Of a stretch of 64,000 bases of DNA, positions 57,186-64,000 are shown piece by piece. The stretch spans positions 7,437,890 to 7,501,889 of the forward strand of contig JAJEKV010000030.1 in the NCBI GenBank assembly GCA_021234155.1, given 5' to 3'. Position numbers and translations under genes: made by a program. The notes beneath the pieces are model-generated. The model searched no databases and had not been told where the DNA came from. It saw only the letters and a program-made list of their open reading frames with translations. The number at the start of each line of letters is the position of its first letter. Position 1 is the first letter of the stretch. The DNA comes from Isoetes taiwanensis. Taxonomy: Eukaryota; Streptophyta; Lycopodiopsida; Isoetales; Isoetaceae.

Positions 57186-59200
57186 ATGCCACAAGCATGT
57201 GATTTCACAATTCTTGTTACCTTTGTAACAGATGTTCAAACGCTGGGTTGGGAGAAATAACGGAAAAAAAAAAGAGATTTGGAACGAAAATGAGATTTTC
57301 TTTCGTTTCAAAACGTGACCTGTTCCGAGTCTTACCTGAAGGCTGTGTATATAAATATTTAATATTGATATAGAAAAGGCCCTTATATTTGGTGTGATGC
57401 AAAAATGTTTTTGGGGGGTCCTTGAATGCATATGATATTTGTATGGTCAATCATTTTACAGGTTTACATAGTTTTGACTAAGGCCGCGTGCTAGTGTTAT
57501 AAAAATCAATTCAATTCAATTCTGTATTGTTCTAATTTTATCGGATGTCCATAACAAGCTAAACATAGTTTTGAATATTGATATGTAATTTTTGGGACCA
57601 TATCAAATTCGGGGGGTTATTGCATATTGATATATAATTTCTGGAGTTATCGATATGTCGAACCTAAACGTGTAGAGAAGATGTTCAACCTTTGTTTTCC
57701 TTCCCACTAAACTCTCATATGTGACATCCTAACAAGAAGTGCACTTGTTCCCACATTTATTGGAGCATAATTGGTCCCATGTGTAGAATCTTCGAAGCAC
57801 GAGTATTCCACATGTGTCTTAGATTTGGACAACTTCTTCATGCCAATGAGTTCCACATATGCCAAAATAGTGCCTTCTTAGTGAATCTCCTAGGTTCCTT
57901 CCGTGTTGTAGAGGCTAGAGTTCTATGGTCACCATTCTTTGCCTCATCGTACATTCATATGTCATGCCACTTCCCTATTTAGTTACAGTGGCAATGGAAA
58001 TAAAGAGAACTAGCAGAACTGTAGGGTTGGGAAGAAGGCTAGATAGATGGATTTGAGTTGGAATTTTAGTTGTCGTAATGTGAATTTCATTGGCATACGA
58101 AGAGAATATGTATTAATATAAGAGTGTTACATTGGACCTTGATAGAAAGAATCCTCGTCCCGATGGCTAACCCTTATGGTGTTGCCCATAGAATGGGCAT
58201 CTCTTATTGAATATAAATGTTGCTGCAACATCACATACAGAAAATTATCATTGGTTTTTCCAAGAAGTGAGCTCATTGTTTGAACTTTTGTGTGGTCATG
58301 CTTTGGTGAGAAGCTTCCATGCATCGCATATTGCCTTATGTCTATACCAGAATTAGATTATTTGCTAACATAACTACATGTGCAGACGAGTATTCAATAT
58401 CCAATTGCACAGTCTGACGTTAAATAAGGAGATTTGGATATAAGAATATTTAGTTTGCATCGTGACATTTCTGCAAAGGCACCGTGTTCACAACTAAACC
58501 ATCGTTTATAATGCATTTCTTGCACTGCACTAGATTCAGATTTTCCATTATTGTCCTTGCAATCTCCTCTGAAACTTGTAGTTATGTTCTGCCCCTATGT
58601 CTTTTGCTGTAGCAGTGGAGGGATGGTTGCTTTAGCTTTCTATTTGTTAAGTTATATCCACCTGTACGGCTTACTGAACTCTGCTTACCTGCAAAAATTA
58701 CAAAAGTTAAGCCATATCAACAATAAGAGTACGTGCCCAACATAAGAAAGAATAAAGAATAAGCATGTCATAAGTTGGTAATCCATCTGGCTGTGTATTC
58801 TATAATGCATATTCACATCAATATAAAATGCGTTTAAAACTTGTTTTGCACTCAGACCTACCGGATGGATATAATAGCTCATGTGCCTTATGATGACAGA
58901 TGATTGTAACTTCCCTCCTCTTTCTTTTACAGTCATCCAACCATGATGAATTTAAAACCTGCATCATTCCCAGATTGCATCTTGTTTTATGAGCATAAAC
59001 TCTATTTAACTCTCACAAATTATAAATCCAATCAGCATTTCATTTAAAGCCCAAGATTTTCCAAATCAATCTTCCAAAGCCCAGGCCTTGCAAATCTCTA
59101 GAATCTCTAGCCCTGTAACCCACCAAATACATAAACTCAGCATTGGTTCTTACTGACAAGACATTCTAGAACATATAGGAAAAGGCGAACCCAACAATTA
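57186..59200. other. 3' flank of GT34 and anonymous spacer
   Basis: No gene seen. GAATATTGATAT words recur (57359, 57572, 57626). Confidence 0.5.
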
Positions 59201-59204
59201 AAAA

Positions 59205-59205
59205 A

Positions 59206-59241
<36 letters not shown>

Positions 59242-59286
59242 TGCATACGCCGCATGCCGCACGCCTACGCACACACACACACACAA
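59205..59286 (+). repeat. (CA)n microsatellite, two blocks
   Basis: ACACAC runs at about 59209-59238 and 59271-59285, separated by a GC-rich CGCATGCCGCACGCC segment. Confidence 0.95.
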
Positions 59287-59639
59287 ATAGCAAAAAGGTG
59301 CAACAGGGGGCTTGGGCAGTTTTAGGCTTGGATCATTTGATTAGGTTAGCTTGCTGGTGAAAACATTACCAGACAAATTATTAATCAAAGGAATATTCAA
59401 ACTAGGCAGTGATTTTATATAAGGCTCATAGAACCAATGGTGGTACAAGTCATACTCAATACTTCAAAAATCTCTTCATTGAGTTTATGATTATTTTTTG
59501 TTGAACTTCAAAATACATGCAAATCACTATCATTCCACATAGTCAAATATAATATATATGCATGGATAGTGATGGTCACGAACCACTGGATACACATCCA
59601 AGTTAAATGACGATGATGTATGTTTCACATGTGCAAAGT

Positions 59640-60540
59640 CACGTTATAATTTAGGAGCGAGGTGCAAGGTTCGACAGTTGACTCACCGTGACCTAGACCC
59701 TTAAAGTCGATTCGGTGCACCCTGCTCAATTCAAATAGCCATGCCAAATCTATTCATGGGTCTCTTTCATTTAGGAATTGCCATTAGCTACCTCAATCAT
59801 GTTTTGATGGATATTGAATGAATCAATAAGTTGTTTAGGTTAAATGCTATGAACAATATTATGTGATGAGCATTTTAAGCTTCAAGTAACAGCGATTTCT
59901 TCTTGCAATTGTTGACCCTAAATGGCTTCCTGCACCAAGTTAGCCATTTGGATGCATTTGACCCCAACTTAAATTTGTGTGTTCCTTCAAACGATATTGT
60001 TTATTCCTTATGAATTGTTTGAACAACTTTGTTATCATTTGTTAATAAAAGCATATTAACGAAAAGCATGTCATTTATCTTTCTTGCAATACCCTTGTTG
60101 TCTTGCTGTATGAAGCAAGGTTAGGTTACTATATTGCATAGGAAGGACAATGGTCTATGGAAGTTACTGCTAACGTTATTATCATGGATATATATTCTGT
60201 GTTTTAGGTAAAAGTCTGACGTTTTTGTAGGCATGTGACAATGGTCTATGAAAAATGCAAGTAACTGCTAACGTTATTATTATAGATATATATTCTATGT
60301 CTTAGGTATATGTTATACTAGAGGCGAGGTGCAAGGCTTGGCAGTTGACTCACCGCGATCAAGACCCTTTCACTTAAAGCATCATTTATCTTTCTTGCAA
60401 TACTCTTGTTGTATGAAGCAAGGTTAGGTTACTACATTGCATAAGAAGGCAAGTTACTGCTAACGTTACTATTATGGATATATATTCTATGTCTTAGGTA
60501 CAAGTTTGATGTTTTTGTAGAATATCGCTTGTATACGAGA
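59640..60540 (+). repeat. cluster of diverged local duplications
   Basis: GAGGTGCAAGG-TTGGCAGTTGACTCACCG-GA-C-AGACCCTT occurs at about 59658 and 60316. TGAAGCAAGGTTAGGTTACTA-ATTGCATA occurs at 60111 and 60413. AGTTACTGCTAACGTTATTAT-ATGGATATATATTCT occurs three times (60161, 60252, 60453). No coding content. Confidence 0.75.
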
Positions 60541-61100
60541 TATGACAACACAACAATTTTTCGAAGGCACATAATAGTGGGTTTGGCAGTTTCTACATAG
60601 TGCAGTGACACAAACAGGGTTGGTTATCTGTCCACTTTGATTTCGTCGCTCGTCCACTGCTTACCTCAGCCAGCACTTCGGCTTTCCACGATTTAACAAG
60701 TCGTGCTTTAACTGGCCGACTAGTTAAACGACACTAAAAATTTGGACTGCCAATATGGGCCTTTAAGATCTATGGAGTACAACTTGCACCATCAAGTAAC
60801 ACTTATTTGCTGATGATCGTTCGATCCTTGTTGATCTTGCGCTACAGTTTTGTGCTTGTACATGATGCGACTGATCTTATTTGCAAGGGTGGATGGTGTG
60901 ATTGCCCTCGACCATTTTCTTTTAGGCACTAATGCATTGTGAAGGGTCAATTTTCATAAAAGAGATCAGATGGCAGTAAATGCAATGTTTAATTGAGGTT
61001 AAAATGGAAAGAATAACCATGATGAATCGTGTACAAAGTACGACCCACGCACAGAAATATATTGGTGTAAATGTCATATATCTACATCAAAATGTAGAAA
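60541..61100. other. anonymous spacer
   Basis: No gene or repeat seen. Confidence 0.45.
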
Positions 61101-61286
61101 ATGAAAAAATATGGCTAGGCTGCTCACATTTTTTCCGCTCAGCCATGCTTTGAGCGTCTTCAAGTGTGATCTGCCATGGTCATTTTGATCATCTTCAGCT
61201 GTCAAAAGATTCTTGTAAGCATCCCAAATACCAGATGAGTTCGCTTTTGTGGGAGGCAAAAATCTCTTAGACTTTGGACCACCCAT
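61101..61286 (-). pseudogene. Rep-like N-terminal fragment, third copy
   Basis: The minus frame starting at ATG 61286 reads MGGPKSKRFLPPTKANSSGI, WDAYKNLLTAEDDQ and LKTLKAWLS. This aligns from its start codon with the N-terminus of the copy at 23672 (MGAMKAKRF, YKDLLAAEDDQ, KKTKAW). The Trp of IWDAYK corresponds to the TGA stop in that copy. Similarity ends near 61140 and no HUH motif, hairpin or tRNA-like fold was found nearby, so only the first 45-50 codons survive. Confidence 0.55.
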
Positions 61287-61299
61287 AATGGGCTACACT

Positions 61300-64000
61300 T
61301 GATCACTCGCGCGATTGTCGGGGACGGGGGTGGCGAGGAAGTAGACTCAACCATCAGCCCTGTTCTTGCGGATAGATTGGCGGGCCAGCAGAGCACCCAT
61401 TGCCCCAACACCCCATGTACCGCGGTTGCGTCACGAACTATGATCATCATGGGCGGTCTATGCGAGGATGCTTGAGCATGAGGCTGCCGGGAGTCTTGCA
61501 ACTCCCCACACTTCAACGGCCAGGCGGCCCGGTGAACCGGCTCCTTCCGAGGGTAGGGGCGGATGCTTTGGGAGAGGCGCTCGGCGATCCACGGGGGCTG
61601 CAACCACCTTCCCCGCAATCGGTTCGATGGCGAATGCCGGGGGGCTGAAAGCGATAAGCTCGCCAAGTCTTTGGACCCCACCATTAAGCCCATGAGCCGT
61701 CCGTCAATACCGCTCCTTCCTCAAGACCAAGAAAGCGAGGTACCTTCGCGAACTCAGCAACAGAATGTTTGGTCTTCTAGACCCGCCACCCTAGGGCCTT
61801 ACGGAGAAAGGTCTTGAGTAAGCTTTACCCGGCCCACGGGAAATATTACCAGGAACAATGGGTGAGATACTTACGGTATTTGTATGACCCAATGGGAAGC
61901 CCAGGGCACCGGTACCTCATGAGGCAGGGCCTTGGTCATTCTTGAAAGGGATGTCATAATGGGCACTGCAGCGCCTCATGGGGAAAGGTGATTTGGATGG
62001 TATGCGGCGAGAGCTTCTCAAGTGGGCGGCCCCAATAGTGCCGGTTCTCGGCCTCTTCAAGCGGGGCATTGCAAGAAGGCTTCCCCGCCTTTGGACTACG
62101 GTAGAGTTGTGTCCATATACAAGCGGGGGACCCCCACCGGCCCGACCAACTATCGTACCATTATGGTGAGTTACGTCTTTGCCAAGTTGCTTGCGGGATT
62201 CTTGGCGTGATTGACACTTTGGGCGGAGGATGGAGAAGTCGCGGGCTCGCCGCCTTGGCGAGGCTTCCGCCCCGGCATTCTACTATTGACCATATCTTCA
62301 CTCTGCGAACACTCATAGAGGATAGCGGAATCGGCCTTGAGAATGCATCTTTGTTGCTTTGTGGATTTCGCAAAGGCTTTTGACCGCAGTGCCTCCGGGA
62401 TAAGTTGTGGGGCCAGATTGAGGCGACTAGGGACCCCGTCGACTTGCGCGAGAATGCTATATATCACTGAGACTATCACGAGGCTTGCTCGGTCGTCTCA
62501 TCTTTGTCGGGGAGCCCGTTGTTAGTAACATTAAGTGCGCCGGGGCTGCCCTCTATCCCGGCGGCTCTTGGCTTGTACATTGACCCGGCTAGAAGAATGG
62601 CTAGGCTGAAAACGCGGGGGGGCTTCGGTTGATGCACCACATAATCCGGCAACTCATATATCGCGATGATGTTGACTGCCTTCGCATATACCCGGAGGAC
62701 ATGCAACACCACTGGATGCTTTGGACACTTTACGCCAATTCAGCGACATGAGAGTTAACTTGGCCAAGACAAAGTCTTTGCTGGTCCCATCATCCGGCAC
62801 CCACGTCTTCCCTCATTCACTTACCGAGGCGGAGGTAGTGGAGGTGGCTCGATCTTATAAGTATTTGGGCATTGAGTTTTCTACTACCACACCTTTGGGA
62901 TGCATCCATCGAGTTTCTGAGTCACTTGCAGGTGGAAAGCCACTGTGTATGCAATACAAAACAACGATCACAAAGGCGTTGTATGCATGGGGTCACCGGG
63001 CACACTTGTTGAGGGGCCTTGGTTGAACCCGGTCCTCCTCTATGGGGGGAAGTGTGGGGGGCGGTGATATCCCTCACCACTTGGAGCGATCTAGAGCGGT
63101 ACTGAGAAGGCTTTCTTGGCGGGCCTTTGGGAGTGAAATCCACGGTCCCATATCGGATCTTGCTCCAAGAGGCAGGCTTCCTTCCATTCTGAGAGGGGCT
63201 TTGGAGCGTCACATTATTTACTTCGAAGGTGGTGGCTATGGATGAAGCCCGGCTGCCCAACCTTGCTTTGGCGGTGGCGATGGGCCCCCCCGGCGACTCA
63301 AAGCTTCTTTGGAAAGACAAGCAAGCCGGTGGTTTCGCTATGGAATGTGCGAGGCACACAGATGTGGACCCGGTATACAGAAGAAGGAGCAGCGCCTTGA
63401 AGCGGTACTTGGATGCTTGCTTCATGGCCAAGCTTTGGGATGCGAGGGCCTGTCACATGTCAAGGTGGCAAATTATCGACAGCGGGTTAATCCCATGCTC
63501 ACGAGGGGCCCACACCACTACTGCGCACCCATCTACCCATGAAAAAAGCGGGGTGATTGCTTCCATTCGCCGCAGTGCACACCACCTCCGCGTGAGGCAG
63601 GGGAGATGGATTCGGGGAGCCGCGTGAGGGCCGAGAGTCTGTCGATCTTTGTCAGCGGGCGCCATTGAGGATGAAAGTCGCGCCCTCCGGGCTTTGTCCG
63701 TGTGCGAGCATATCGGGCTCGGTATGCTTTCGGTTAGTTGTGCCCCATCGGGCCTTGCATGAGCTCGCGAGCCACGACCTCTGTAGGCTTGTTGGGATCG
63801 TACCTCGGGAGGTAATGGATCTGCGGTTTCGTTATGCCCCCTGTCAGGCATTAACCTCGGTTTGTACTTGTGATTATGTATATAAGCGTGTAGTATGTCG
63901 GCATCCTTATTGCTACTAAGGTTTTCCCGAAAACTCTTGGTAGGGGGCTTTTTTAATCGATAGTATCGCTTTCTTTGCTCTCTCTTTGTACTTGGGTCCC
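61300..64000 (+). mobile_element. second-family LINE, plus strand, decayed, runs off window
   Basis: Plus frames give an upstream block (SIPLLPQDQESEVPSRTQQQ near 61710), pre-RT (ELLKWAAPIVPVLGLFKRGI near 62010 and YKRGTPTGPTNYRTIMVSYV near 62115), RT (LLCFVDFAKAFDR near 62350; LIYRDDVDC near 62650; RVNLAKTKSLLVPSSGTHVF and SYKYLGIEFSTT near 62750-62890) and a C-terminal Cys/His part (63550-63900). Family shared with the minus-strand copy at 43-48 kb. Confidence 0.78.
61700..63919 (+). pseudogene. LINE reverse transcriptase ORF remnant
   Basis: Frames covering the RT domain in order: NYRTI block, FVDFAKAFD with the first catalytic Asp, then the polymerase active site, which reads YRDD in place of YADD and so is probably inactive, followed by the thumb-side block VNLAKTKSLL and YKYLGIEF. 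About ten frame changes occur over 2 kb. After RT, a frame at 63042-63245 and 63229-63627 continues with LSWRAFGSEIHGPISDLAPR and the tail near 63660-63919 shows a degraded Cys/His segment. GC-rich relative to neighbours. Confidence 0.7.

Overview
This window looks like nuclear DNA from a land plant with a large, repeat-rich genome. It holds two intact nuclear genes of plant type, a glycosyltransferase of family GT34 and a nuclear-encoded organellar ribosomal protein bL36, together with plant-type L1 LINEs carrying a C-terminal RVT zinc-binding region, a chromodomain Ty3/gypsy element, PIF/Harbinger-like MITEs and a small non-autonomous LTR element. Gene density is very low and the spacers are AT-rich with microsatellites. 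I lean towards a fern or another large-genome non-angiosperm vascular plant, but nothing here proves the species.

Layout. 0-3 kb: an inverted, truncated L1 LINE that looks twin-primed. 3-13 kb: mostly anonymous spacer with three copies of an old repeat, one split by a MITE (11081-11716) that left a clean TAA duplication, plus a cluster of three hairpins ending in a TATC tail (9.9-10.16 kb) and a GC-rich 75-bp tandem repeat (12.9-13.2 kb). 13.3-18.3 kb: a decayed chromovirus (RT, integrase, chromodomain). 18.7-23.7 kb: two convergently oriented copies of an unusual element. Its protein carries HUH-endonuclease motifs (HLHCQ, then YCMK), and its 3' end carries a stable hairpin followed by a tRNA-like acceptor plus T-arm minihelix. 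A third copy, only an N-terminal fragment, lies at 61.1-61.3 kb.

24-33 kb: spacer, a broken protein-kinase fragment (27.8-28.15 kb) and a decayed L1 (30.4-32.55 kb). 33.9-37.1 kb: the main genic island. A MITE with a 15-bp perfect TIR and TTA duplication ends 17 bp before the start codon of a three-exon bL36 gene (35083-36082); 0.7 kb further on is a small secreted proline-rich protein gene with its own TATA box. 39.9-42.8 kb: a young LTR element with an exact 5-bp target duplication. 43-48.3 kb: a second LINE lineage (EEP endonuclease, RT, tandem 5' monomers) on the minus strand. 51.6-53.15 kb: another L1. 55.9-57.2 kb: the intronless GT34 gene, the clearest gene in the window. 61.3-64 kb: another LINE of the 43-48 kb type on the plus strand, running off the window.

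The host genes do not form a pathway together: one serves cell-wall polysaccharide synthesis in the Golgi, one organellar translation, one is probably secreted. The strongest candidate for something new is the HUH-type element pair with tRNA-like termini.
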